A DNA stretch of 64,000 nucleotides, from NCBI GenBank assembly GCA_004558105.1, contig SFEB01000004.1:1-64000 (forward strand), given 5' to 3'. The notes under the pieces were generated by a model. It had not been told where the DNA came from. It saw only the letters and a program-made list of their open reading frames with translations, and did not search any database. A program made the position numbers and the translations under genes. Below are positions 36,744 through 45,099 of the stretch, piece by piece. The DNA comes from Clostridiales bacterium. Lineage in GTDB: Bacteria > Bacillota > Clostridia > Christensenellales > CAG-314. Position 1 is the stretch's first letter. Every line of letters starts with the position of its first letter.

Positions 36744-37538
36744 ATGAAATTCGTCAACAAATACAGCGGAAGCAAAGGCAATCTTACCGTCGTCCGCGAA
36801 GGCGGCAGAGCGGTTTTAATCGATTGCGGCGGCGGTTCGGGAAAGATTTTTCCCGCCATCAAGTCATGCGGACTGAGTCCGTCGGACGTTGACGCCGTTC
36901 TCGTCACGCATGAACATTCCGACCATATCGGCGGAATGGAGACTTTGCTTGCCGCAAATCCGCAGATAAAAGTTTACGTACACGCCAAAGGTTACGTCGC
37001 GTTGGTTGATAAATTCAGGCAGTACGAAGGAAGAATTATTTCCTTCGATTCTCCGTTCGACGCAGGCGCTTTCCGCGTAGAATACTACCCGTGCAGCCAC
37101 GATTCCGTTTATTGTTGCGGCTATAAACTGACCGACGACAAGGGTATGTCGGTTGCGTCGGTTACGGACACGGGCGAAGTCGACGACAAAACTTTATTGG
37201 CGTTTTTCAACGGTTGCGATACCATTCTGCTCGAAAGCAATCACGACGTAAAAATGCTTACCGAAGGCAACTACACCGCCCAACTTAAAAAACGCATACT
37301 CGGCGTCAACGGACACCTGTCCAACGCCCGTGCGGCTCAAATCGTCTCCCGTCTCCCCGATATCAACGTAAAAAACGTTTTTCTGGGACACCTGAGTCTT
37401 GACAACAACACCGAAGAAATAGCGTTTGCAGAGTCGATAAACGCCCTTGTTTCACGCGGCGCCGTAGACGGCAGAGATATCTGCGTTTACGTTGCCAGAC
37501 AGCTGTTCGGAGGAAAAGAAATCAATGTTAACCGATAA
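36744..37538 (+). CDS. MBL-fold hydrolase, YycJ/WalJ-like
   Basis: A 264-residue metallo-beta-lactamase fold protein. THEHSDHIGG (about residues 55-64) carries the zinc ligands, with further ones in CSHDS, DTGE and GHLS. SGSKGN at residues 8-13 is a family mark of YycJ, a predicted nuclease or phosphodiesterase. In other Bacillota this gene is also found near rlmH, as here. Its end overlaps the next gene by 14 bases. Confidence 0.88.
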   Translation: MKFVNKYSGSKGNLTVVREGGRAVLIDCGGGSGKIFPAIKSCGLSPSDVDAVLVTHEHSDHIGGMETLLAANPQIKVYVHAKGYVALVDKFRQYEGRIISFDSPFDAGAFRVEYYPCSHDSVYCCGYKLTDDKGMSVASVTDTGEVDDKTLLAFFNGCDTILLESNHDVKMLTEGNYTAQLKKRILGVNGHLSNARAAQIVSRLPDINVKNVFLGHLSLDNNTEEIAFAESINALVSRGAVDGRDICVYVARQLFGGKEINVNR

Positions 37539-38478
37539 ACTTACCAAGCGTCAGAGTTACAAATTGTTTACCTTTGCGGTGGGCGTCTTTTTGGTACTGC
37601 AAGTTATTTTCGTCGCTTTGAATTCCCTCTCCGGAATGGTGGACGACGACGGCAACTACACGGGGTACTGGTTCTGGATAGTCAACGGCATACTGCAACT
37701 TTCGCTTATCGCGGCGGTGGCGGTTTTTTGCAAAATCTCAAAAGTTAAATATTTCAGCGCAGTCGGCTTGAATAAAAAACCCAAACTTTCCACGCTTTTG
37801 CTTTCCGTCGGGCTTGCCGTGGGGTTATTCTGTTTCGTCTACCCCATACAGACGTGGGTGCTTAAATTGCTGGAAGAACTCGGTTTTTCGGCGAGCAGCA
37901 GCGTACCCGTCGACAACGATCCGATTACTTTCGTTTTGCTTATCGTAGTCGTCGGTCTTCTCCCCGCTTTTGCGGAAGAACAACTTTTCAGAGGCGCTTT
38001 GCTCGGCGGACTTAAAAGTTTCGGAACAATAAAAGCCTGCCTCGTCTGCGGAGCGCTGTTTGCGCTGTTCCACATGAACCCGGCTCAGACGGTACATCAG
38101 TTTATAATGGGATTTGCGTTGGCGTATATCGCTTTACGCGCGGACAACCTGTACCCGTCAATGCTCGTCCATTTATTCAACAACATTATCGTTATCGTTC
38201 TGGCAGTTACCTTAGGCGACGCGGTCGATCTTTTCGTCGAAAAATACTGGTACGCCTTTTTGCTTGTCGGCGCCGCAGTTTGCGCGGCGTGCGCTTACGC
38301 GTTTATAAAACTCACTCCGTCAAACGAACGGAACGTTGAGGCAGAAAAAACTTCGCCCACGGCATCCACTGCCGGCGGCGAAACAACGGAAAAACAAACC
38401 ACGGGAGACGTGTTGATTCTCTTTTCCGGAATACTTGCGTGTGCAATTCTCTGGATATCGGGTTTCAACGCAGGCTGA
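37525..38478 (+). CDS. CPBP family intramembrane glutamic endopeptidase
   Basis: A 317-residue membrane protease of the Abi/CAAX family with about eight segments. Motif 1 is EEQLFRGALL, motif 2 is LFHMNP, and motif 3 is HLFNN. The start ATG at 37525 follows GGAGG and lies inside the end of the MBL gene. The C-terminal 30 residues add one more hydrophobic segment. Substrates are unknown; some relatives process peptides or give bacteriocin immunity. Confidence 0.9.
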   Translation: MLTDKLTKRQSYKLFTFAVGVFLVLQVIFVALNSLSGMVDDDGNYTGYWFWIVNGILQLSLIAAVAVFCKISKVKYFSAVGLNKKPKLSTLLLSVGLAVGLFCFVYPIQTWVLKLLEELGFSASSSVPVDNDPITFVLLIVVVGLLPAFAEEQLFRGALLGGLKSFGTIKACLVCGALFALFHMNPAQTVHQFIMGFALAYIALRADNLYPSMLVHLFNNIIVIVLAVTLGDAVDLFVEKYWYAFLLVGAAVCAACAYAFIKLTPSNERNVEAEKTSPTASTAGGETTEKQTTGDVLILFSGILACAILWISGFNAG

Positions 38479-38479
38479 A

Positions 38480-38950
38480 ATGTTAAAGGTAAAAATAGTT
38501 TGCGTAGGCAAGATAAAAGAAGATTTTTTTGAAAAGGCGTTGGCGGAATACGGCAAACGTCTTTCTCGTTTCTGCGCCTTTAAAATAGAAGAAATCGCAG
38601 AATCCCGTCTCAACGACGAAACGGCGACAGATATCGCCCGCGCGCTGGAAGAAGAAGGCAAAAGCATTCTTAAAAAAACAGACGGGTTGGCGGTTTTATT
38701 GGACAGGCAGGGCGTCGAAGTATCCTCCTGCGACGTGGCGAAACTGTTGAAATCTTCCGCCGACGTCAAAGGCGGTATTACTTTTATCGTCGGCAGTAGC
38801 CACGGCGTCAGTCATTCCGTTTTTCAACGCGCGGACAAAGTGATTTCGTTCGGAAAAATCACCTTCCCACACCAACTGTTCAGAGTCGTTCTGGCAGAAC
38901 AGATTTATCGGGGATTCACGATAATAAACGGCTCCGCTTATCACAAGTAA
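38480..38950 (+). CDS. rlmH: 23S rRNA pseudouridine(1915)-N3-methyltransferase
   Basis: A 156-residue SPOUT methyltransferase. KIVCVGKIKE at the start, FIVGSSHGVS (SAM knot) and the C-terminal FPHQLFRVVLAEQIYRG and YHK are the family signatures. The ATG is two bases after the CPBP stop. Length matches the family (about 159). Confidence 0.95.
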   Translation: MLKVKIVCVGKIKEDFFEKALAEYGKRLSRFCAFKIEEIAESRLNDETATDIARALEEEGKSILKKTDGLAVLLDRQGVEVSSCDVAKLLKSSADVKGGITFIVGSSHGVSHSVFQRADKVISFGKITFPHQLFRVVLAEQIYRGFTIINGSAYHK

Positions 38951-39069
38951 AACGAGTGCCGCCTCTAACCGCTCCAGTCGGTCGATAATCGTTTTAAACG
39001 GTTTTCAATCCGTCACTTTTTCCTTTTTTTCGCATATAATATCAAGACGAACAAAAAGGGAGAAACGGA

Positions 39070-40005
39070 GTGTTTAAATATTTTGATTTATTGAAAGAAA
39101 TCGACGAATTCGAAAGACGCGGCGTAGAAGTCGGCAGCATTGGCAACAGTACCCTCGGTTTTGACACGCCTTATATCTTTATCGGCGACAAATCCAAAAA
39201 CTGCATCGTCGTGACGGGAGCGATACACGCGCGTGAACACATTACCGCTTTGCTGGTGGTCAACCAGGCAAAACATCTGCTGAAAAACGCCGATTTAACC
39301 CTCCTGGGCGGTATCTACTTCATTCCCATGGTCAACGTTGACGGGGTACGGCTCTGCCAGGAAGGCGTGGGTTTCCTGACCGACAAACAACTCAAAAAAA
39401 ACCTGATAAAAATCAACGGCGGCACGGACTTTTCGCTGTGGAAAGCCAATATAGCGGGCGTCGACCTCAACGTCAATTTCGACGCGCGGTGGGGACAGGG
39501 AAAAAGCAACGTCTTTTACAAAGCCCCTGCCAACTACGTCGGCAAAAAACCCAACAGCGAAGTCGAAACGAAAAATCTCGTTCGTTTCACCCGTACCGTC
39601 AATCCGTTATCCACCGTCAGTTATCATTGCAAAGGCGAAGTCATTTTCTGGCGGTTTTTCCAAAAAGACAAACGCACCTTGTGGCAGCACTACTGCCTTG
39701 CGAAAAGTCTTTCCCAGGCTACGGGGTATCGCCTTATCGCGACCGAAGCAGGCAGTTGCGGCGGTTACAAGGACTGGTGTATTGACCGACTGGGCATTCC
39801 GGCGTTTACCGTAGAAGTGGGCAGCGACAAGTTTACCCACCCCTACCCTTACGACCAGTTCGAAGATATTTACAACAAAAACATAGACGTTCCGAGACGG
39901 TTGCTCAACACCGTCTGCCGCGAAAAAGAGAGGGCAAGTCAGAATGGATCAAAAGATAAAGATGATGAAACGGGCCTTATTCCAAGCGAAAAAAGCTTCC
40001 GCTGA
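39070..40005 (+). CDS. M14 family zinc carboxypeptidase
   Basis: A 311-residue protein. GAIHAREH (about residues 51-58) is the HxxE zinc motif, the third zinc ligand is in SYHCKGE, and the catalytic Glu is in FTVEVGSD. It has no signal peptide, so it acts in the cytoplasm, perhaps on cell-wall peptides such as gamma-glutamyl-diaminopimelate. The start is GTG behind GGGAG. The last 62 bases overlap tadA in another frame; the tail after about residue 280 is polar and not conserved-looking. A TATAAT at 39035 may be its -10 box. Confidence 0.88.
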   Translation: MFKYFDLLKEIDEFERRGVEVGSIGNSTLGFDTPYIFIGDKSKNCIVVTGAIHAREHITALLVVNQAKHLLKNADLTLLGGIYFIPMVNVDGVRLCQEGVGFLTDKQLKKNLIKINGGTDFSLWKANIAGVDLNVNFDARWGQGKSNVFYKAPANYVGKKPNSEVETKNLVRFTRTVNPLSTVSYHCKGEVIFWRFFQKDKRTLWQHYCLAKSLSQATGYRLIATEAGSCGGYKDWCIDRLGIPAFTVEVGSDKFTHPYPYDQFEDIYNKNIDVPRRLLNTVCREKERASQNGSKDKDDETGLIPSEKSFR

Positions 40006-40393
40006 GGATGAAGTCCCTATCGGCGCCGTAATAGTCAAAGACGGCAAAGTCGTTTCCGTCGGACGAAACGAGCGCGACAAAAAACAAATCGCCACCAAAC
40101 ACGCCGAAATCGTCGCCATCGAATCTGCATGCAGAAAACTCAAAAGCTGGCGTCTCAACGGTTGCGAACTGTACGTCACTTTGGAGCCGTGCGCGATGTG
40201 TCTGGGCGCATGTTTTAACGCCCGCCTGGATAAAGTCTATTTTGGCGCCTACGACCCCCGAGGCGGCGCCTGCGGAAGCGTAATCGACCTGTCGATTGTC
40301 AACCAATTAAACCACAATCTAGAGGTCGAAGGCGGCATTCTCGCCGACGACTGCGCAAAACTGCTGAAAGATTTTTTCGCCGCCAAAAGATAG
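39944..40393 (+). CDS. tadA: tRNA-specific adenosine deaminase
   Basis: A 149-residue zinc deaminase that turns A34 of tRNA-Arg into inosine. HAEIVAIE carries the zinc His and catalytic Glu, and PCAMCLGA the zinc cysteines. EVPIGAVIV is at residues 23-31. The start at 39944 or the in-frame ATG at 39962 are both possible. It overlaps the M14 peptidase gene by 62 bases. Confidence 0.93.
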   Translation: MDQKIKMMKRALFQAKKASAEDEVPIGAVIVKDGKVVSVGRNERDKKQIATKHAEIVAIESACRKLKSWRLNGCELYVTLEPCAMCLGACFNARLDKVYFGAYDPRGGACGSVIDLSIVNQLNHNLEVEGGILADDCAKLLKDFFAAKR

Positions 40394-40707
40394 TTTTTCG
40401 TTTTAACCTTTTTGTAACCGCTCTCACTTGCCGGTCGGCAGAAATCAACGGACGTTAAAAACCCTAACTCGCCTGACACAAAACGAATTCACAGGAAAAC
40501 CAACGGAAAAGCCTTGATTTTTGCGTCAGAACAAACGCCGTAAAACTTTTAATAATAACGTTAATAGCGTCATAAAAAACTTATTCAAGATAAAACCTTT
40601 ATTCGCATATATCCGTATAAAACGACACAATATAACCCTACATCCGAAAAACACAACAAAAGAGTATTCAAAAACGTAATATCGTATAAGATCTTATATC
40701 GGTAAAG

Positions 40708-40736
40708 AAATGCTGACGAAAATTTCGTCAGCATTT
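40708..40736. terminator. Hairpin downstream of tadA
   Basis: AAATGCTGACGAAA and TTTCGTCAGCATTT form a 14-bp perfect stem about 315 bases after tadA. Possible terminator. Confidence 0.5.
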
Positions 40737-41184
40737 TAATTGTCGGAAAACATAGAAAATCAAACTACGAAACAGCAAAAACGTATCGTATTTTTCGTTT
40801 TAAAAACGGATTCTGCCTTTCAAAACCCGCTTACCTTTCCTTGCGGCATTAATTACCACAGGATACGATTCATTGACGTACAATGCAATTCACCAAGATT
40901 TCTATCGAACCGCGCCGCCGATAAACGTTTATAAACCCGTAAAATCCTTACATTTTTACCCTTTTAAACCCAACAACAATACCCGTTAATGAAATGACGG
41001 CTTCCCACAAGACCGTAAAAAAGTACTTCAACCAAATAACACTTATATCAGCACCGGTCAACGTACGTGCGCATTGCCAACGTTTTAACAATCATTAAAT
41101 TAAATATAAACGTCTATTTCCCGAGCAACGCCCATGCCGAGACGATGCGCAAAACAATCGCGACGAATACCGCCGATTTGATAT

Positions 41185-41200
41185 TGTTTCACGTGAAACA
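41185..41200. promoter_or_regulatory. parS site 1, perfect consensus
   Basis: TGTTTCACGTGAAACA, identical to the ParB binding consensus. Confidence 0.95.
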
Positions 41201-41245
41201 AAAAGCGACAAAATACCCATGCTATCGCCCGAAACCCACAATAAA

Positions 41246-41261
41246 TGTTTCACGTGAAACA
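41246..41261. promoter_or_regulatory. parS site 2, perfect consensus
   Basis: TGTTTCACGTGAAACA, 61 bases after site 1. Confidence 0.95.
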
Positions 41262-42121
41262 ATCAAACAACAGCAAGCAAAAACCAATATAACATAAAAC
41301 CGCATATTTTCTCTGAATTTTAAAAAATAATGAAAACACAAAAAACAAGACAATTTTTACAAATAGTAGAAAAACATTGCATTTCGCTCTTATCCGACAC
41401 AATAATACTTAATTTAAAAACTTATTGATTAACAATTAATAAATTATTTCATTTTTGACGTAAACAACTTAGAAAATAATTTATTTGTTTATTTTTGGGT
41501 TTTGAAAATTTAATTGAACTCAACAAGCGAACCTAAACCATACACAACTTAAACACCAAAAACAACAATAAACCCACTTCAAAAAACCAAATTGAAAACA
41601 AAAAAGACACAACACACATACGCCTCGCCGCAACATGTGCACACAACAACAAACCCCACAAAAGCCACAGCAATAATGAACATTTTGGCATTTTTTCGCT
41701 TTTAGAGAAAAAATTTTTACAAAAATCGTATTATTGGGCGTTTTAAAAACTGAAAAAAGCCAGGTTTTTCCTTGTGTTGAGCGATTTTACCCCACCCTGA
41801 AACGCTCTCAGACAGAATTTTTTAAAACCTTCGGCGTTTTTGGCGCGATTTTGGTACCAATGTACCGGCTTTTCCGTACGTTTTTGAGCCCTAGCGAAAA
41901 GAGCACCGCACCAAAAAGACACATACCGGTCGCACCGTCAGAAAAACCAAAACAACAAGAAAACTATAATACAACTTAAAACACAACGATTTACACATCA
42001 AATATTTTTATTTTACCAACCAAAGCAAGGATTTACGCGCTTAAACGTATAAAAGCATAAAACACAACCCAAAAAAAGCAAACCACAACCGAACCTAAGC
42101 TCTTTTACCCGCTAAAAATTG

Positions 42122-42137
42122 AGTTTCACGTGGAACA
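42122..42137. promoter_or_regulatory. parS site 3, two mismatches
   Basis: AGTTTCACGTGGAACA; differs from consensus at positions 1 and 13. Confidence 0.75.
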
Positions 42138-42183
42138 TTCACACTAAAATACAATAAAAACGACTAGTTTTCAAGAAAAACAA

Positions 42184-42199
42184 CGTTTCACGTGAAACA
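42184..42199. promoter_or_regulatory. parS site 4, one mismatch
   Basis: CGTTTCACGTGAAACA; differs only at the outer base. Confidence 0.9.
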
Positions 42200-42285
42200 A
42201 ACCCAAATAAGCCGCCTTAAAGCATCAGATTTATGCTATTTGCACAAAAACTATTAAGAATGTTGCTTTGTAATTAAAATTTTTA

Positions 42286-42301
42286 CGTTTCACGTGAAAC
42301 T
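42286..42301. promoter_or_regulatory. parS site 5, outer bases changed
   Basis: CGTTTCACGTGAAACT; the inner 14 bases match. Confidence 0.88.
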
Positions 42302-42370
42302 TGTTGTACTGTTTGTGCGCTTTTTGCCGTATTTGGTAGCATTAGGGGTGAATTAATTATTGTTTTTCTT

Positions 42371-42386
42371 TGTTTCACATGAAACA
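42371..42386. promoter_or_regulatory. parS site 6, one mismatch
   Basis: TGTTTCACATGAAACA; one central change, G to A. Confidence 0.82.
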
Positions 42387-42482
42387 ATCGTTAAATTGTG
42401 TTATTTGTCTTGCGATTTATATTTTTTTGACGGAGTCTTTCGCTTTTTTGGGTTTTTTACGCCATATTTGGTGTTATTTTCT

Positions 42483-42498
42483 TGTTTCACGTGAAACT
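42483..42498. promoter_or_regulatory. parS site 7, one mismatch
   Basis: TGTTTCACGTGAAACT; differs at the last base. Confidence 0.9.
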
Positions 42499-42777
42499 TG
42501 ACGCTTTTGTATGGTTTGTTTTGGTTTTTTTTGCGTTATTTTTTCATTTTTTTGTGGGATATATTTACTTGTTTTGAGTGCTATTTTACTTTTTTGGAAT
42601 AAAATTGGCATTATATCGATGTTTTTTGGCTCAACATGGCTGTTTCCGATGTTTTTATTTGGTATCCGGGCTTAGATAAGTCTTAACCATATCGAGTAGC
42701 AATTTATTTGTACTGCTGTGCTCTGTTTTTTTGCATGTTTGTTTTGTCCGATTATTGATAAATTGCTTTAAATAAAA

Positions 42778-42812
42778 AATAATCTACACTTACATATTAA
42801 ATGTAGATTATT
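42778..42812 (-). terminator. Terminator downstream of the YitT gene
   Basis: AATAATCTACA and TGTAGATTATT form an 11-bp stem; on the minus strand it is followed by a T-run. It lies about 175 bases after the YitT stop. Confidence 0.6.
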
Positions 42813-42985
42813 TTCATATAAATGCTTAATATTTACGTTTTTTAATTAGTGTTTTGGATGTTATCTTGTAAATATTGTTTTGGATCGTGAACAATTCGCT
42901 TAAAAGTTTGCCTTTGTGTATACTCTTTAAAAGTCTTTGTGACGTTATCTTGTGCGGTCTACCTGTTGCTTAGTCATCTTGTGGG

Positions 42986-43879
42986 TTATTTTATCTTTTT
43001 AAAATTACCTACCGTTTCGTTGACGTTTTCTGCCACGGCAAAAGTATTGTCGTATTTTTTTATTATCGATTGAAAATCAACCATCTGGTGCTTGTTGACG
43101 ACGCAAAGTAAAATACTTTTTTCCTGTTGAGAGTATCCTCCGTATCCTACTATCCTGGTAGAGGTATGCTTCAATTTTGTAATAATTTCATCATTGATTT
43201 CTTCTGCGTGAGTCGTTACCACGATAAATTTACATGCCGTTTTACAACCTCTGAGGATAAGATTACCTATAAAGTTTGATATAAAGGCGTAAGCGATACA
43301 TTTGCATACCGGAAGGTAATTCAATGCAATTTCGCTTGTTTTTTCGTTGATATCGGCGTAAACAAACAGCGAAGCTACGGCAACGGCGGCGTTTATTACG
43401 AAAGTGACGTAAAAAAAGTTCCACTGCGGCTTTTTGATACTTAAGAATTTTGACACCACGTCGGTACCGCCGGTAGACGCGCTCGCTTTGTACAAAAAGC
43501 CCGATACTACGCCGCATATTGCCCCGGCTATAACGGCAGGAAAGACGTCGGTATCGGCGGCAACGTATTTAAAACGTTGTATATCCCATGCGCCCATCAA
43601 AAGGTAGAATAAAGAATACGCCACGCAAAAAGTAAGCGTTTTGGCGGCATACTTTTTATCGATGAAGAAAAACGCAAATACGCACAGCGGAACGTTAATA
43701 ATAAGAGACATGTATCCGATACTGAATCCGCATTTATATTGTATCATCGTAGCGATGCCGTTAATGCCTGCCGGCGCAAAGTTGTTTTCTACGATAAAAA
43801 GCCGATAATCGAGCGCCAGCACTGCGCCCAAAACGATGACGAAAGCGTATTCTTTCGCCTTTGAAATAATTTTTTTCAT
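42986..43879 (-). CDS. YitT family membrane protein
   Basis: A 297-residue protein with about five or six membrane segments in the first 205 residues (DUF161 / YitT) and a cytoplasmic C-terminal DUF2179 domain (about 215-295) with ITKLKHTSTRIVGYGGYSQQEKSILLCVVNKHQ. FAPAGINGIATMIQY and ASTGGTDVVSKFL are the two family repeats. The function of this family is unproven; transport is usually assumed. The leader carries a cobalamin riboswitch, so expression should fall when B12 is plentiful, which points to a role linked to B12 or its precursors, or to a process with a B12-dependent alternative. Confidence 0.9.
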   Translation of the reverse strand: MKKIISKAKEYAFVIVLGAVLALDYRLFIVENNFAPAGINGIATMIQYKCGFSIGYMSLIINVPLCVFAFFFIDKKYAAKTLTFCVAYSLFYLLMGAWDIQRFKYVAADTDVFPAVIAGAICGVVSGFLYKASASTGGTDVVSKFLSIKKPQWNFFYVTFVINAAVAVASLFVYADINEKTSEIALNYLPVCKCIAYAFISNFIGNLILRGCKTACKFIVVTTHAEEINDEIITKLKHTSTRIVGYGGYSQQEKSILLCVVNKHQMVDFQSIIKKYDNTFAVAENVNETVGNFKKIK

Positions 43880-43904
43880 TAAAAAAGCCCTCTTTCCCTA
43901 AAGA

Positions 43905-43967
43905 AAAAGGACACAACAAACCTGTCGTCAGAACGACCTATCGGACAAATCGGTTGTATCCTCCTCA
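43905..43967 (-). terminator. Possible riboswitch expression-platform hairpin
   Basis: Between the B12 aptamer and the YitT start, GGATACAAC can pair with GTTGTGTCC and enclose a second stem GTCGT/ACGAC, followed by TTTTTCTTT. This resembles a transcription terminator. A GGAGG sequence sits at the base of the stem. Confidence 0.5.
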
Positions 43968-43990
43968 CCAAAGAATATTTCCCTTCACAT

Positions 43991-44155
43991 GCGGCAGGTC
44001 TCCTGACTCGTGATTTGCACCGGGCAACCCGGAGCAAACGGATTCCTTCTCGGACGACGTCCAATGGGTAACAATCCTTTAACACTTACAGTAGTGGTAG
44101 CTGTCCCGGTTTTTCACCGGGTTCCCTCTTTTCGGCGCGAAAAACGCACCGCATG
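43991..44155 (-). ncRNA. Cobalamin (B12) riboswitch
   Basis: The minus-strand transcript contains the conserved aptamer parts in order: a GGTGCG/CGCGCC stem, AGAGGGAACCCGGTGAAAA, CCGGGACAGCTACCACTACTGTAA split by pairing, and the 3' box GAGTCAGGAGACCTGCC. It lies between a promoter and the YitT gene. It should lower YitT expression on binding adenosylcobalamin. Confidence 0.92.
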
Positions 44156-44170
44156 TTTATTGACCGTATA

Positions 44171-44199
44171 GTTTTATCATACGCCGATAACTTTGTCAA
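44171..44199 (-). promoter_or_regulatory. Promoter of the B12 riboswitch and YitT gene
   Basis: On the minus strand TTGACA (44199-44194), 17 bases, TAAAAC (44176-44171), about 15 bases before the aptamer. Confidence 0.7.
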
Positions 44200-44220
44200 G
44201 TAAATACCTTTTAAAAAACA

Positions 44221-44252
44221 AAAAATCCGGTTTTTTTCGACCGGATTTTTTC
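44221..44252. terminator. Terminator of the cvpA-side operon
   Basis: AAAAATCCGGT and ACCGGATTTTT form a stem with T-runs on both strands. Confidence 0.8.
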
Positions 44253-44320
44253 CCTGTTTTTTTATTTTTAAACGACTTTTCGGCTACCCGTGTGCGCTGT
44301 TTTTGCTTTAATACCGTTCG

Positions 44321-45046
44321 TCAGCCAACGGAAATTTTCGTCAGCACCCATTCGACTATCGGTTTTAAAATACTGCTGCCTATCGCGCTTTCGGTAAATA
44401 CGGCGTTGCTGACAAAGTTTCCGATAAATCCGACAAAACTGCCGACTATCGTTAAAACGGCAAGAACACAGACGACTATCGCCGTTATTTTTATTCCGCC
44501 CATTGCCATCCCAAGCAGACGGTTGATGGTGTTCAATCCCGCTATTTTAGCAACTTTTTTCAATATCGCTTTCAGGATCGCTATCACTATCATTATCAAA
44601 ATGAACAGAACGATAAAAACCAGCACGTTGTTTACCGTTTGCGTCAACTGTTGAGGCAAAACTTCTCTGAGCGTCGTTTCTCCTTCCGGAAAATTCTTAA
44701 AAATCCCGTTAAACAAGCCTAATTCCACGATAAATCCGGGAACGCCCAATTGTTTTATAACTTCGTTTGTTTTTTCTTTATTTTCCTCAACGTCGCTCCA
44801 GTTGACCGGCATATCGTAATATTCGCTGCCACCCAGTTTTTCGTCGGCAATTTGTTCTATTTTCGTATATATAGCTCCGCTGTCGTCGGGAAAAATTTTC
44901 GCTACCGAACCGCACAAAGAAGTTGAAAGGTAAATAGCGACAAATACCCCAAGTAAACCGAATAATTGATCGACAAAACCTTTTACGGCGCCTATTATCA
45001 TAAAGACCGCAAGCACTATTAAAAACGCTACGTCAAACCAGTTCAT
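44321..45046 (-). CDS. CvpA family membrane protein
   Basis: A 241-residue protein. WFDVAFLIVLAVFMIIGAVKGF at residues 3-24 is the N-terminal CvpA signature, and there are four membrane segments with a polar insert at about 60-105. CvpA proteins affect envelope stability and colicin V production in other bacteria. It is 53 bases downstream of dnaA on the same strand with its own AAAGGAGAG site. Confidence 0.88.
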   Translation of the reverse strand: MNWFDVAFLIVLAVFMIIGAVKGFVDQLFGLLGVFVAIYLSTSLCGSVAKIFPDDSGAIYTKIEQIADEKLGGSEYYDMPVNWSDVEENKEKTNEVIKQLGVPGFIVELGLFNGIFKNFPEGETTLREVLPQQLTQTVNNVLVFIVLFILIMIVIAILKAILKKVAKIAGLNTINRLLGMAMGGIKITAIVVCVLAVLTIVGSFVGFIGNFVSNAVFTESAIGSSILKPIVEWVLTKISVG

Positions 45047-45099
45047 TATTTTTCTCTCCTTTTTTTATACCCGTGTATCGTTTTACGGCGTTTTTCCTT

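Larger units (their letters stand above)
40394..42985. other. Gene-free 2.6-kb region with parS array, part of the replication origin region
   Basis: No convincing gene was found here. The top strand is strongly A/C-rich from about 40.9 to 42.2 kb (for example 41521-41580 has 20 C and 2 G) and T/G-rich from about 42.24 to 42.75 kb (42541-42600 has 10 G and 4 C). It holds seven parS-like sites, a perfect 12-bp palindrome ATAAGATCTTAT at 40686-40697, and two hairpins. A less skewed island lies at 41.70-41.93 kb. Confidence 0.75.

Noticed and set aside
40740..40934. 64-codon frame after tadA
   Set aside because: Starts with TTG in a hairpin, no ribosome binding site, low complexity.
41067..41297. 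76-codon frame in the origin gap
   Set aside because: It reads through two parS palindromes, has no ribosome binding site and no protein-like pattern.
41734..41979. 81-codon frame at the compositional island
   Set aside because: No start signal, no recognisable domain; more likely noncoding.
40394..42985. CRISPR array or phage attachment site in the repeat-containing gap
   Set aside because: The recurring 16-mers are irregularly spaced parS palindromes; there are no unique spacers of constant size and no cas or integrase genes.
43879..44085. 68-codon minus-strand frame before the YitT gene
   Set aside because: It lies within the cobalamin riboswitch; the RNA structure explains the sequence.
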